DNA of 64,000 bases from positions 29,972,790 to 30,036,789 of the forward strand of contig CM066913.1 of the NCBI GenBank assembly GCA_033964015.1, in the 5' to 3' direction. The translations under genes were made by a program, and so were the position numbers. Under the pieces are notes generated by a model. It was not told where the DNA came from. It saw only the letters and a list, made by a program, of their open reading frames with translations, and made no database searches. This document shows positions 1 through 12,300 of this stretch, one piece after another. The first letter of the stretch is position 1, and each line of letters begins with the position of its first letter. The stretch is from Scolanthus callimorphus. Lineage: Eukaryota > Cnidaria > Anthozoa > Actiniaria > Edwardsiidae.

Positions 1-523
1 CGAAATCAAGCTTCAAAAAAGAACATTTGGAGTAGCTCAAAACAAGAAACTATGTAATATACTGGCCTTCCTAATAACGAGAGATTGATGACTTGCTACA
101 ATTCGTTAAGACCAGGGGACGAAGGACAGCATGCGAGGAAGAGTGGAAAGGGATCACAGAGGCCTGGGGCAAGGGCACTATCTGCAGAGGATATTTTTAT
201 CTTGTTCTTTTAAGTTGCGGACAGGGTTTTCTAATCTCACTCCAGAGGAAAGCATTGTATCAAGGACAATGTGTTCTTGGATAAACTTCATGTTTCTGCA
301 GTTCTATAGATTGCCTATATGGCCTTCAAGACAATAAGTCGATGACTCAATAGTCCAGTAAATGAAAAAATATTTTTACTTAAGGTTGGACAAAAATGGT
401 AACAAAGGTTTCTCACTTGAAATATGCTTATTACTGGTACGTTACTACACACCTAAAAATCCACCCGAATCCAACGATGGGAACATAATTTTTTCTAGCC
501 TGGAAAATTCTCGCTTTTCCTCT

Positions 524-546
524 ATCCAAGATGGCCGCCGTTTTAT
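524..546 (+). promoter_or_regulatory. YY1-like motif next to a TATA-like run
   Basis: The sequence CCAAGATGGCCGCCG matches the animal YY1 core (AAGATGGC) and is followed directly by ttttatata. This pairing is seen at some animal promoters, but no gene starts downstream that I can support, so it may be a chance match or a relic of a retroelement promoter. Confidence 0.2.
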
Positions 547-810
547 ATAGAAAATGCATACTTTGGGAAATAATGAGCACATCAACACGTTATAAAGTGT
601 GAAAGTTTATAATTTTAATATTTCAATTGTTTGATGCTACTTTCGAGGTCAGCCAAGGACAGGGTCAACAGTTAAGGCCAAGGTCAATTCAATAATAATA
701 TGCAAAAAAGGCTAAAATTGGTGAAAATTATGTTTGTCGTTCTTTGGTCTAAAACTCAGTGTCTACAGTTATGAAACAAAATCATGAATATATCGGACTA
801 ACTAATCAAT

Positions 811-918
811 AAGGGCGGATCCAGGAATTTCAGAAAGGGGGGGGCGGGGGGGGGGGGGGGGGGGGGGGGCGGATTGTAGAAAAGAAGGGGGGAAATGGCC
901 ACCCTAAATCCGCCCCTG
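811..918. repeat. Small MITE-like inverted repeat with poly-G core
   Basis: Ends read agggcggatcc on the left and aaatccgcccct on the right, an imperfect terminal inverted repeat. The centre contains a G run of more than 20 bases broken by single C residues. A lone arm of the same type (gtggcggatccaggggtgg) occurs at 25109-25127. It resembles short foldback elements that are abundant in cnidarian DNA; no coding capacity. Confidence 0.5.
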
Positions 919-2249
919 ATAAACGATTATATCGGGGAGGGGTAGCTGGGGATTATTGACAATTTCTGATAAGTGGTTTGGGAAGCATGTCGCAACAGTC
1001 GAGCTGTTCAGGTGATAGCCGCATAGTAAATGACGCTATAACAATATAATGTGTTTTCTACTTTTTGTTCTAAAGATTGGTTTGAAGTTATCTTCTTTGT
1101 TTCACGGAAAAACATTTTATACGCGCCCTGCTGCGATATGACATATTGTTCCAAAGTTTGGGTCCGACCCTGGAGATATCGACTTCAAATATTCCTCTCA
1201 GAATATTACTTTCAAAATCACCCAGGCCGGACCAACACTCAGGGTCTTTTCTAAATAATTGAGGGGAAAGTGCTGCCTAATCTAATAACTGCAAATGGTT
1301 AGACCTTGCGCGTCTTCTTTGGTAAGCTCGTTAAACCGTAGGTCCCGTCTCTCACATACACTACAGGAAGTTGCCAAGTCGGAAGTTGCCCATCCTCAGT
1401 ACAGGTCTTACAACTTACTAACCTCGATCGACTGTGAGGATTTCCCGGTCCTCGGGCAAAGCACAATAAATAGCATGAAATACATTAGTACGTAAATTGC
1501 TGTACAGAATAAGAGGGTGTGAAAATATACTTATGCTGCGCGTTCAGTCGACTGTCTTCTTGATGACCTTAGAGTGACAGGCGTCACGAATTCATACCAT
1601 GTGGCTCACATAACTCTGGGAATAAAGTCAAGGTTAGTTAAGGTTTAAAGTGCGTTTTAGTCTCAAATATGAACTTATCTTATTTTTGTTTAAATCAAGA
1701 AATATTCCATGTTACTCTCCTTTGGTGTGTGGCAACCGTGTAGCCATATGAACTGTCTAAAATACCCTAACCTATGCTCTAACACAATGTTTCGTTTAGT
1801 GAAGTTTAGAATTCCCAACGCTTTTTAGAACTTCTCGCACACTTCATTGCGTTTTATTACAACACAAGCTCAAACGAAGCTTGGTTAGATTGTTGATGGA
1901 AAAGTGAAATTATCGCCCTTTAAGTATAAGTTGTCTAGATGGTTTGGTGAAACAGTGAAGTTATAATTCTAATGCTTGTTAGAACTTCCCGCCAAAATGT
2001 GCATATTTTGACTTACTGTTAATTTATATACTTCTTCCCTACAGATCTCCAATGAACTATTTCTCTGTCGTGAAATTATTGCGGAATTCGGGCAATCAAA
2101 GACAATCTTCTCTAAAATATCTGTGTTCAGCTTGCTTAATCATTTAAATCATCTTTAGTTTCTTTTGGCAAGCATTTTCAATCATAACAGACAAAATAAG
2201 GGTCATATTCACAGATATCCAGATATCCAAAAGTGAAATGTGAATAAAA

Positions 2250-2400
2250 TGATGATGATGATGATGATGTAGTGGCAGATTTCCAGCCAGATATAATTAT
2301 CTTGGAAATAGGCACTAATGACTTGTCTGTTTCTGGACCAGAAGTTCTCGGCGTACATATAAAGGAATTTGCGCCGCAGTTTTTGTATGATTGGAAACTC
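2250..2400 (+). pseudogene. SGNH/GDSL hydrolase fragment with (ATG)n run
   Basis: After a short GAT/ATG microsatellite (about 2250-2268) one frame reads about 45 codons to a stop at 2401 and contains PDIIILEIGTNDL. The GTND core is block III of SGNH/GDSL hydrolases (oxyanion-hole Asn). The nucleophile block (GDS) and the C-terminal DxxH block are absent, so this is a scrap. Such domains occur in some animal retroelement proteins and in host esterases; I cannot tell which. It abuts the BEL/Pao remnant directly. Confidence 0.45.
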
Positions 2401-3124
2401 TGAACACCATGACAACATATTCATTCATCAACGCTTTGAGACGGTTCATCGCATTAAGAGGAAAAGTTCGCGAGCTACGATCGGACCAAGGCACGAACTT
2501 CGTCGGCGCAACCAACGAGCTCAAGGCAGCTCTCAAAGAGTTAAACCGAGATTCAATCAAGAATCCACCCAACAGTGCGACTTGATTGACTTTAATATGA
2601 ACGTCCCACACGCTTCTCACATGGGAGGCGTATGGGAGTGCCAAATTCGCACGACACGCTCCGTGTTGACATCACTGCTCCAAGAGCATGGTTGTCAAAT
2701 GGATGATGAAGCTCTACGTATTCTGATGACTGAAGCGGAAAACATCGTCAACAGTCGTCCTCTTACAGTCGATAACCTCACAGACCCACTGGCAGTAGAG
2801 CCTCTGACACCCAACCACCTCCTAACTCTCATGAGTTCTACCCCCACCTGGCAGCTTCGAGCGCCCCGAATTATACTCCAGGAGGGGATGGCGTGCAGTA
2901 CAGTACCTAGTCAATCAGTTCAGGCTATGGCGGCGACGAGAGTACTGCGCACTTCTACAGAGCCGTCAGAAGTGGATCCGCGCCTTATTGCAACCTACGA
3001 GAATTGCGACCCAGATCTGCCTAGGAACAAATGGCCTCTCGCCCTGATCTCCAAGGTGTTCCTCAGCAACGACAACCTCGTGTGCAAGGTCCAGGTCGCC
3101 ACCGCAATGGATGGTCAACACTAG
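2391..3124 (+). pseudogene. BEL/Pao LTR retrotransposon integrase remnant
   Basis: Two frames make up the C-terminal part of a BEL/Pao polyprotein. Frame 2391-2585 has FIALRGKVRELRSDQGTNFVGA, the second catalytic Asp region of the integrase core (SDxGTNFxGA). Frame 2369-3124 then carries PHASHMGGVWECQIRTTRSV (the region of the integrase glutamate), EAENIVNSRPLT and PLTPNHLL, followed by the PLA.I..VF...D.LV.KV region typical of the domain after BEL integrases. A frameshift joins the two near 2575. Protease, RT and RNase H are missing. The copy cannot make a working polyprotein. Confidence 0.85.
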
Positions 3125-3470
3125 TTCTTCGAGCGTCCCGTTCACAAGCTCATCCTACTACTTGCTAAAGAGGACAAATAATTAGTTAGTCTAACTCAAA
3201 ACTCTTTGAACACTCTCAGAGACTTAGAATCATTACGACTATTTTATAACTCTAAATATCACATCATTTTTATAAACGCTTCATTTAATATAGCAACGAA
3301 ATTAAATATCAAGTAATTCTTATTACTTATTCTTAATTTATTCAATCAATTTTGCATATCCGATGTCAGCTTTGTAATCACGGTAATTCGATTTCATATT
3401 TTACAGACTTTATGCAATTGATATACATTTCGTTTATTTTAGTGAATGTAATCACATTTAGGGAAACAGT

Positions 3471-4250
3471 GTAGCGGCACCCGTATGCCTTAGATTTTCC
3501 TTAGTTATTTTTATCACGTCGAATCAAATGTAATGCTAGCGATCACGTGCCCTCAGCTTAAAACCGCAACCGATATTTGTTAAAGTCCCAAGGCTCACAG
3601 AAATTCGACGAGTTAACACGGGTTAATGCCGCCCCGGCTAAAACTGTAAATTTTCTCAAGATGCTACACGCAAAAAACCCTCGCCTTGTGGAATTCGTGA
3701 GTAGCTTCAACAGTTTCCCGGATCTCTCCGCCAACGCGGAGCTGATACCGCTACACAGACCCTACTTCTTCGGCAGCTGCTACGACCTCAATTGTGCTAC
3801 ATCCAGAACGGTTCGCTCTAGGGACACAAAGAGCATGTCTAAGAATAATAATGTCTAAGAGAAAAAGTGCACACCAGTTCCGACCATGGAAAAAAAGAAA
3901 AAGAAAAACATAAAAGATAGTTGACAACCGTAGAGTAATGCTACTATGACGTAGAATTTCAAGCATGCACATATACAGGATAAGCATCCCACATGGATAA
4001 AGGTTACAGGTCGTGCGCTTTGATTGACAAGATTCAAGTTTGAAGACAAGGAGAGCCATTGTTCAAGCAAGATCGAAGGAAAGCCATCTTGTGTTCAAGC
4101 TTCGATCTTCCGAGCATCAAGATCAAGATCTTTAACGACCCTACAGAGAAGGAACACCAAAAAGTTCACAAGCGAAGACGACGTTGGTTTAAGACCCTTC
4201 AGATCCTCGGATTTGAAGGGGGGACTTTTCACTCTTTTTTCCTTTTTTCT
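3471..4250 (+). repeat. Possible 3' LTR of the BEL/Pao copy
   Basis: About 350 bases after the integrase stop, a purine stretch (ttagggaaacag) is followed by TGTAGCGGCACC, the kind of junction expected between polypurine tract and LTR. Two short open frames inside (3577-3858 and 4024-4275) show no domain. I see no second copy of the LTR in the window, so the end point is a guess. Confidence 0.3.
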
Positions 4251-4462
4251 TTTTCTTGCAAAATTAAAAAAATAATAATTGGCGCGGAAACGATTAAGTA
4301 ATTAATATAAAGTATTAACTATTTACCAATTATTTGTGAAGTACAAACAAAAGTATCAAGGAATTAAATAATAGTCAAGACTATTTCTACTTAAAAGTAG
4401 AAATCAAAATATTAAGTATATCAAAATATTAATATTAAGACGTAAGAATCAATTTATTCATT

Positions 4463-5733
4463 ATGGTTACGCCGTATAAGGCGGCGCAACCAAACACATT
4501 GACTCTTTCCTTATCAAGGGGTTTGATTTTCAAGGACATAACCAGGGTCCTTGTAAAACAAAAGATCTTGTCCATTGTGGGCAAGGACTCGATTCGCTGC
4601 ATCCAGCGCTTTCCTACCTCTATCTTTCAAGTCACCCTAAACGATGACTTTGCCGAAGAAAGGGAGTCCCTTCTTGTGTCACGCTTAAACTTTCAGGCTG
4701 TGAACCACTATTTAGTGGAAACAGACCGACCCCAAAGGGTGGTCAAGATTCAGCGCCTGCCTGTGAGGTGCCGGATAGTGTCTTATGTCGCTTTCTTTCA
4801 CAGTATGGCGATATTTATTTTTGTTCCCGTGAGAAAGATAATGACGGCCTTGAAATTGGGACTAGGTTTGTAAAGATCTTTTTAAACTGGCATATGCCAA
4901 GGTCTCTTAAATTAGGATACTATTTCTTGGATACATCTATCTCTAACCACTGTAACAAGTGGGGACATGTTGCCCGGGAATGTCCCATGCGCGGAAACTG
5001 CAGGAGGTGTGGGAAGACGGACTACACTGCGGGCCGATGTAAACAGGCCTGGGCTCCTCCACCTTCCGTCCTGACGCGAGAGTTATCACCTGGGTCCCGT
5101 GTTGTCGAATTCCCCGGGCCCGTTGTTATTTCGCCTAATGCGACTCATGATGTTGCACCAGTTTCTGTAAATAATAATGTTATTGCTGATGAATCTTTGC
5201 ACGAAAATAATGTTTCTAAAGACACTAGTAATGAAACCTGTATCGATAATTACGTAGATAACGTTTCGGGAAATGAGGTTAATGATGCCTCACAATTTTC
5301 CATCACTAAGGCCCTTGAGCCGGAAGTGCTTAAACCTGGTCTGATACCGAATCCTTCCTCGATAGTGGAGACACCTGACGCTTCACAAGAGTTGTCACCA
5401 CCTGCTTCTTTTAGCGATGATGGACTTGTGGCATCATTTTCTCCTGATGTTCTTACTGAAGATTCTTCCAAGGATATTGAAATCTCTCCAAGCCCGCTTG
5501 ACCCTCTTGAGTTGGTACAACAAGTGGCACCTGGTACCCCTAGTCAAGATTTCTCGAGGGGTGTTGATGACTCTGACTTTGAATACGTATCTTCCGAGGA
5601 AAGCGATGATTCAAATTATGCGTTAATTGGGTCCTGGTGGCTAACCGCTAAGAGGCAAAAAGCTAAATCTCACTCTCGTTTTCGTTCACGTTCTCGATTC
5701 CATTCGCCAAAGACTCGTTCTCCGCGTGATTGA
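4463..5733 (+). pseudogene. LINE ORF1 with degenerate CCHC zinc knuckles
   Basis: Two overlapping frames (4463-4873, then 4768-5733) describe one nucleic-acid-binding ORF1 protein of a non-LTR retrotransposon, split by a frameshift near 4770. The second frame has two retroviral-type knuckles near 4950-5050: one reads CNKWGHVARECP with the first Cys replaced, the other CRRCGKTDYTAGRC with Tyr in the His position. A long Ser/Asp/Glu-rich segment and an Arg/Ser-rich basic tail follow. The endonuclease frame of the same element begins about 30 bases later, which fits the ORF1-ORF2 order of Tx1-like LINEs. Confidence 0.75.
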
Positions 5734-5763
5734 TCTCCCCCCTATTTAACTTGTTACATACAA

Positions 5764-6560
5764 TTGGTCAACCTTTTTTCTTCCCACCTATGTCTCTTTA
5801 CTTTCAATTTTTTCACCATTAATGCTAATGGTTTGAGGAAATATGCCAAACGGCAGTTCTTCCTAAATTGGCTTTCTCAGTCCTCTTTTCCTTTGGATGT
5901 TGTTTGCATCCAAGAAACACATTGTGTTTCTGATACTGAATCGACTTCTTGGTTTTCCAATACTAATTATTTTCCCGTTCAAATAAATCATGGTTCAAAT
6001 AAATCCTCTGGGGTAGCAATTCTTGTTTCCCCACGCTTTGTTATTAAAAAAAATTAATGGGTGGATGGTGAAGGTCGATTTCTTCAACTGGAACTCTCTC
6101 TAAATGGCAAGTTTCTTCGCATTTGTAATATTTATGCTCCCAATCGCAATCTAGAACGAAACACTTTTTTTAAACTATATCTTCCTTTATTGACCTCACT
6201 CATCAAACCATCTTGTGTGGGGATTTCAATGCTGTTTTCGATAGATCTCTGGATCGTCATGGTGGCTCGGACTGTCCTGATCCTCGTGACAGTTCCGCCG
6301 CCCTCCAGAATCTTTTCGATAACTCTTACTGTATTGATTTCTGGCGCCATCGTAGCCCTCTTGTGCGAGCTTTCACATGGACCAGCTCTAATGGTCAGCT
6401 CGCATCTAGAATATATTTCATCGGCCTTCCCGTCTCCTGGATTCCTTCTGCCACAAATTGTGGTATCCTTCCTTGTCCGTACTCTGATCACGACGGAGTT
6501 TGGCTTTCAACTGACCTCTTCCTAGAGGTCCGGGCTTTTGGAAGCAAAATTGAAAATTAA
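5764..6560 (+). pseudogene. LINE ORF2 apurinic-type endonuclease, frameshifted
   Basis: Three frames together spell the exonuclease-endonuclease-phosphatase domain that nicks target DNA for LINE insertion. Visible motifs are FFTINANGLR and CIQETH (5800-5925; the metal-binding Asn and Glu), ICNIYAPN (about 6120), GDFNAVFD (6213 onward, catalytic D and N) and SDHDGVWLS (about 6480, terminal S-D-H). There is a stop after 6057 and a frameshift near 6200. No reverse transcriptase follows, so the element is cut off after the endonuclease. Confidence 0.8.
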
Positions 6561-7690
6561 AGAACTTTCGTTCAAGTCTCGTTCTATTCGTTCTATTAAG
6601 TGTAGCTAATTGTTTACCATATTTGATTGTGAGTGTGCCTCCTGTAATTGATCGCGCATGGTGTTTTATACTGTGCGGATCGTTTGGTTTCCTCTTTTGG
6701 TATAGACATGGGAGATTTGTCAAAGTTCATTAATTCTTATGCTCCAAATGATGAGGCCTCGCAGATTACTCATTTTACTAAAATACAAAGCAAGATACAG
6801 TCCATGGACTATCCCGCGGCAGCAAATATTGTATAGGAAGGATATTTTAATTGTTTTTTTTTTACATCGATCTTGAAGCGGCCTTTGGAAATTCTAAGTT
6901 AAAATTGAAAACAATTTCAACCTTGGCACAATAATGGCTGATGTTAGTTTATGCGACATTTGCAGGCTCCGTAAACCGTTGGTAAAAAGATACATGGCGT
7001 GGTCCCGCACAGGGTATTCGCAGCAGTCGTGGACAAATTCTACATAGGCGTTTAGACTATTTCTTGGTTTCAGACGATCTTCAAGCTTTTACAAACAAGT
7101 GTGATAATATTCCTGCATCATCTACTGATCACTCAGTTTTGCGAGCTGCTTACGATGATCAAAGGGCCCTTCGTATTGGAAATTTAATAACTCTCTTTTT
7201 TCGAGAAGCCTATGTGGAGGGTTTGAATAAGTCTATCAAAATATGGAAGACTAATTTAGATAGTGAAGGAATTAGCAATCCTCAACTAAGACGGGAATTG
7301 TTAAAATATCAGTTAGGAAATTCACAATTAGGTACTCCAAATCCCTGGCACGTGAACGTAGAAATAATTTCAGTAAGTTGGAGGGGCAAGTAAAAAATAT
7401 TGAGAAAATGGATAATTCGACTTAAGATGAGGTGCTAGTGTTAAATCACAATCAACTAGTTAGGGAATTGGAAGATCATAGTAAGTCTAGCTGTCGCCCG
7501 TGAAAAATTCACGGAGTGAATGTATTATTCGCTTAAAACAAATGGAAAATAATGAACGATTATCGCAGTGGTAGCAACGTAGGATTCGTACGAGACTTGC
7601 TACCAGCAGCAACCAATAAGAAAGCGACAAGATAATGACGTCACTACACTGAAAGCTCCCACTTCTCCTTCGAGTGTAGTAGCACTTTTA
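6560..7690 (+). other. Degraded sequence, perhaps LINE tail; no clear gene
   Basis: An open frame of 109 codons at 7064-7393 continues weakly in another frame to about 7485 (NFSKLEGQVKNIEKM). It is rich in Leu, Gln and Glu and could be the linker between endonuclease and RT of the LINE just upstream, but I find no RT motif. A poly-T run at 6855-6863 and several stops point to decay. Confidence 0.3.
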
Positions 7691-7691
7691 G

Positions 7692-7986
7692 CTTATAGTC
7701 TGTTCAAATTATGTCTCGAAAAAGAAGAAATCTGAAAATATTGAAAGATACATCGCTTCATCTGGCAGCGCAGAGGATCTTTCCTCGTTTTTAAGCCCGA
7801 ACGTGGTTGCAGGAGCTCGCCTTGCAGCAGAAAACGAGGGGGCAGTCCACGTTGTAACAACTGCCCGAAGCTATGAGCTTCGTCTTATAAAGCTTGAAGA
7901 GTTTGCTAGAAAAGAGGGTGATGATGCCATACTGTTCGGCCCTAACAAGAGACCATTTTATGCTGCAACCATAAAGACGTTCATGC
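7692..7986 (+). CDS. Candidate 5' exon of the tyrosine recombinase gene
   Basis: An open segment of about 98 codons ends at a strong donor (C|GTAAGTT at 7987). It is Lys-rich at the start and then Ala/Glu-rich, ending ...KRPFYAATIKTFM, which could be part of the helical N-terminal DNA-binding domain seen in tyrosine recombinases. There is no in-frame ATG before 7803. The donor phase (1) does not match the acceptor phase (0) I prefer for the next exon at 9360, so at least one exon is missing or this belongs to another transcript. Confidence 0.35.
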
Positions 7987-7999
7987 GTAAGTTGAAAAT

Positions 8000-8829
8000 T
8001 TTGTTTTAATTGTTTATGTTTAGAGGTTAATTCAAGGTTAATTCGACAATTGTCTTTGAAAGTCCTACCGGTAAAGACGCGCTTAACTTATTAAGCTTCC
8101 TTTGAGCCCTTCTTCTTTGTTCATTAGAGCATATTTTAGTCGTATTTTATAATAAAAAAGCAAGTTCAGGGCAGAATCCTTTATTTTTTTTACCTAAAAC
8201 ATAACTTATCCGATGATTGCCGTTGTCATTGTTGTATTGCTTGGCCTCACACTTCAGCGAACACTAAGTCTTACTATTAAGTTTATATTGCTTTGGGCTT
8301 GGCCTCACGCTTCAGCGGACAGATATTAAATCCACAAGCTGCTATACAAAACACGTATAACTATAAAGGATCTGATAAGACTTAACTAAGCTTACTTATT
8401 CTTCTCCCAAACAACCGGAATTTCGTTGTCTTTGGTCGTTGCCCTTTGGTCGTTGCCCTTTGGTCGTTGTCTGAAATTGCACACGTGTTCTTTATGTATT
8501 TTCAGGGAATTTGCCTCTGTTAATGTTCTCATTACTTTGGATTGTTTTATAGAGTTTTTGTTGGAACCGAAGCGGAAACAGATTGGCTCCTTAAAAGGCC
8601 AGGGTATAAAGGTACCATCGTTAAAGGGGCATGAGGCAGCGTTTAGGTATGTCGAGGGTGGCTTATGGATGTTGTCAGACAAACGTTTCAATTTTTGATG
8701 GAGTAAAGGGTGTGGGAATCCATCCTCTCTGTTAGGCTGACTAACCACTGAAAACAAATCTTTGGGACCGAGAACCCAGCTTATTTTCTGTGTATATTTT
8801 AGTCTCTTTACTTTATAATTTTGCGAACT
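8000..8829. other. Intron or intergenic; an uncertain exon-like frame
   Basis: The - strand frame 8392-8847 (151 codons) and the + strand frame from 8506 (after ttttcag) are the only long open stretches. Neither has a known motif, and the + frame does not join in phase with the exons of the recombinase gene. A triplicated ggtcgttg phrase sits at 8431-8468. I do not call a gene. Confidence 0.3.
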
Positions 8830-8993
8830 CTTGCTGGCTTCCGCCAATCAAACTCCCGAGTCTTTTCGTCATAACTCTTTGTGCTTTTTGATTGGCCAAC
8901 ATGTAACCGTTGTAGCCAATAGGGGCTGGTCAATCAAAACGCACAGAGTCAGTAATGACGAAAAGACTCAGGAGTTTGATTGATGGAAGCAAG
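8830..8993. repeat. Foldback MITE, about 70-bp inverted arms
   Basis: The left arm (8830-8900, cttgctggcttccgccaatc...) is matched by the reverse complement of 8925-8993 (...gattgatggaagcaag) with few mismatches. It sits in the presumed first intron of the recombinase gene. No coding potential. Confidence 0.7.
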
Positions 8994-9359
8994 AAGGCAG
9001 TTTGACGGTTGGAAATCAATAGTGAGAATTCACAGAATTGCGAAAACTGCAGTAAACTTTGAAAAAAAAATCACCCATTAGGACACAAACAGAATGGGAT
9101 ATTTCCTTGAAATCATAATCCATCTGTGATTAATATCTGATCAAGTTTGAAAGCTAAAAACGAGTAGGGGAAGTGCATTGATGAGTCGAGTTGGCCGAGA
9201 GTGAAAACCACCAAGATCACCAAACAAGCCTTCTTTGCAGCAATTGCTGTGTACATGAAATAAGGTGACCAATTCTAAGGGGCAGTTCTAGGCCCAAAAG
9301 TTACCATATAACCCTTGTAGTGCTTGGTTGAGGTATGAATTTCAATGAAAACTTTGCAG

Positions 9360-12300
9360 TTTGGTTGTATTTTTATCAAGGTTCTGGTTCCAGAAATTTG
9401 GCCATGTTGGTACATACAGGGAGAAGGTTGTGCGAGATCCTTCTGGGGAATCACTGAGGTGATTCCAGAAGGTAACCCTATGGATGACCAAGGTATGTAT
9501 TTATTCATTGTGGGAATTTCTTATTTTTCATTATATCACTCTGAATTAAACAATAGGAGGTTCCTTGTAAGTCTGAACAAATCCATTACCGGTAGTTACA
9601 TTAGTGTACCCTGTGTTAGCTTTGATCCCCTTTCAAGCCACTGTCTTAATGCTAATCTGTCTAATCTGTCCTAATAGGAAACTTTATCAAAGAGTACAGT
9701 GCAACACAGAGCCAATGTCAATTGTTTAGCTTATAAATTTCCATCTTGAAAATCAAGCTAATAGTAATATTAATATTATCCTAATATTTTTTTTTCTTTT
9801 TATAGGTGTCAAACAAACCATTAAACAGTTAGTGAAACGGGCAAAGCGCCTTACTCAAAGAGATATTGCATATGGGATGAGGCCTTATGAACCAAAAAAA
9901 GCTCCACCTTTTGCAGTCAAGGTGGACTTTAGTTTACAGTTTATCCAAAATTGCTAAAACGTTTTGTACATTTTAATGGTATAGACTATAATATGCACCC
10001 GCATTAGACCTTGTCTCAAGGTTAAACTTTTGCTACATTCTCGTACATTTATTGTTTCTCTAGCACAACTTTATCGGATGTTTCTCATAAATTTGTTGCA
10101 TTTTCTGACAAAAAGTCCAGATTTCTAAGTTTGAGGGTTGACAGCTATGCCACTCTTGGTTCAGAATCAAAATGTCTGTAGATGACAATGACAATGGAAT
10201 TACCATTGAAAACTACAGTAATTGTCTGGTAAATAAAAGGCACCTCCACTTTTAAATTCCAAGTCACTTCCATGTGGGAGGTATGGATTTTTTGTAATCA
10301 CACAATAGACTGTCCCATTTTGTACATGATTTGAATTTTATAATCAATTTGCTTGGGTCTGTCTTTGATTGATAGACTGGAGAGTCTCTAATGGATAATT
10401 TGTTCATTTTCAGGGCCTTCGTGGATTGTGGCTTTGGACAGTGTCAATCTTTTCTTTTGGGCTATTTCTACGAGGTGAGGAGCCTTTGCGCCTCAAAGTC
10501 AAGCATGTGAAACTGCCTCCCCATTTTGACAGTGAGTATAATAGATTGTTTTCAAGAACTCTGTGAAACTCTGTGGAACTCTGTAATTGAGAAAAAAACG
10601 CATCCATGCATTTTTAAAATGTTGATATTAAATGGTCTCATTTTTTCTGTGATTGTGAAATTCCAAAAAAAAACCTTTTCCTTATCAAAGAGGGAATGTA
10701 CTTAAAATGCATATCACCCCTGAAAAGAGCTGTATTACATTCCCTATAGTTGGGAAAAAACAATTAACTTGTTCCTTACTACAGTACTTGATCCATCTGT
10801 TGATATATATATGCATTTCCATCGCTTTGGTATAGTAAGTTTGAGTCGGCCAGTTGGGCATCACAACTATGACTTCTGCTTGATCCATAGCAATCTTTTG
10901 TAAACACCGTCCCAAGAGACTGAACGGAGGAAAACAACACATTAGTGGACCAAGCCAACTAATTGTAAATGCATCAACATGAGCAGCTCTAGGGTCAGAC
11001 TTCCAGGAATGATAACATACCAATTTTGTATTTAAATAGCTGGCAAATAGGTCAATCTCAGGCTGACCTAATTTGTTAATTATCAGTTGAAAAACATCTG
11101 GGTTTAGTTCCCACTGAGTGTAGGTTTTGGTCGAGGGTCGAGTGTCGAGGGTAAGACGTCGAGGGTCGAGGGTAAAATGTCGAGGGTCGAGGGTAAAATG
11201 TCGAGGGTCCAATTTTTTTCTGCAAATAAATGAAATATTTTTTTCCCGTAATACATGTTGAAATATTTTTTAAAGAATGCAAATTTTGGTTTTCCTGACT
11301 GATACGTGGATAGACTCCGACACAGTTGTGCTGAGAATTTTCCCACCTTTTTCGACCTTCGCGAAGCGGGATAAAACAAAAGGTTTTCCGAAAAACTCCA
11401 GGCGTAAATTTCGGGCAATCTTTTTCAAAATCAAATTCCCTCAAACTGTGCGTGGCAGATTTGTTGTGCTTTTTCCCCAGGAGTTCTCCGAAAGGCTTCA
11501 GCGTACCAAGCGTGTAAAGCTCGTGGATCTTGCTCAAACAGGAGAACACAAATGAGAACAACAATAAAATCTTTTGGTCTGAGATAATATCAAACCAAAG
11601 GAAGTCCACTCTACGTTCATCGAACTGGTGTTTTTCGAAGATTTTGAACACGGCGTTCTTCAACTGGCAATGAACTGGAGCGTTGGTAGTCCCATTGTGA
11701 TATGCTGCCAGCGCAGAAAAAGCAATCGCCGACGTGATTTTATACCCAGCACTTACTAGTTTTGCTTCCATGCTACTCATTATACTACAGGTAACTTTAG
11801 GAGACTCAGGGATAGGTAGCACAATAAAACGAAGCGAAATGAAGTTAGGTCGAATATCATTTGCGATCTTTCACGAAGCACTCTAGTGAAGTGAGCGGTT
11901 GTGAAAATGCCGCGGAAATCTTGGTTTTCCCGAAGAAAGATTCAATAAAAGCAAAACATTAATATCTTTTCTTGCCAAAAATACTCAGACTCGGCAAGTT
12001 TGCTTCGAATTTTGCTGTTTAACTTTAGAGATTTCCACGGTTAAACAGAAGATTTTGTCTCCATTCACGTGCAGTCTAATTAGCGAAGCAAAAGGTTTGA
12101 TTGACAAATGTCTGCGATAAGAAAACTTGTAGCGGCAAGTCTGAAGAAGCATCTGCAAGAACGCTTTCACCAACATGCGGGCATGTGAGCAAATAAAGAG
12201 GGGAAAACCGAGAATTTGCATTTAAAAAAGAAATCGACCCTGAGAAAATGAAAAAAAAATGGACCCTCGACATTTTACCCTCGACCCTCGACATGTTACC

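Larger units (their letters stand above)
1..2240. other. No gene recognised; AT-rich intergenic DNA
   Basis: Short open frames here show no recognisable domain, codon bias or splice structure. The only structured pieces I see are a small inverted-repeat element (listed at 811-918), a C-C-A-A-G-A-T-G-G-C type motif near 525, and a weak direct repeat around 1800-1850 and 1950-1990 sharing a tagaacttcycgc core. Nothing else supportable. Confidence 0.6.

Noticed and set aside
8392..8847. 151-codon - strand frame
   Set aside because: No known motif, overlaps the arm of a MITE at its start, and an opposite-strand frame is also open.
11076..11822. Long - strand open frame of 248 codons
   Set aside because: It runs from the transposon interior through the tcgagggt minisatellite into the DIRS frame; the repeated STFYPRP translation is the minisatellite, so it is not one real gene.
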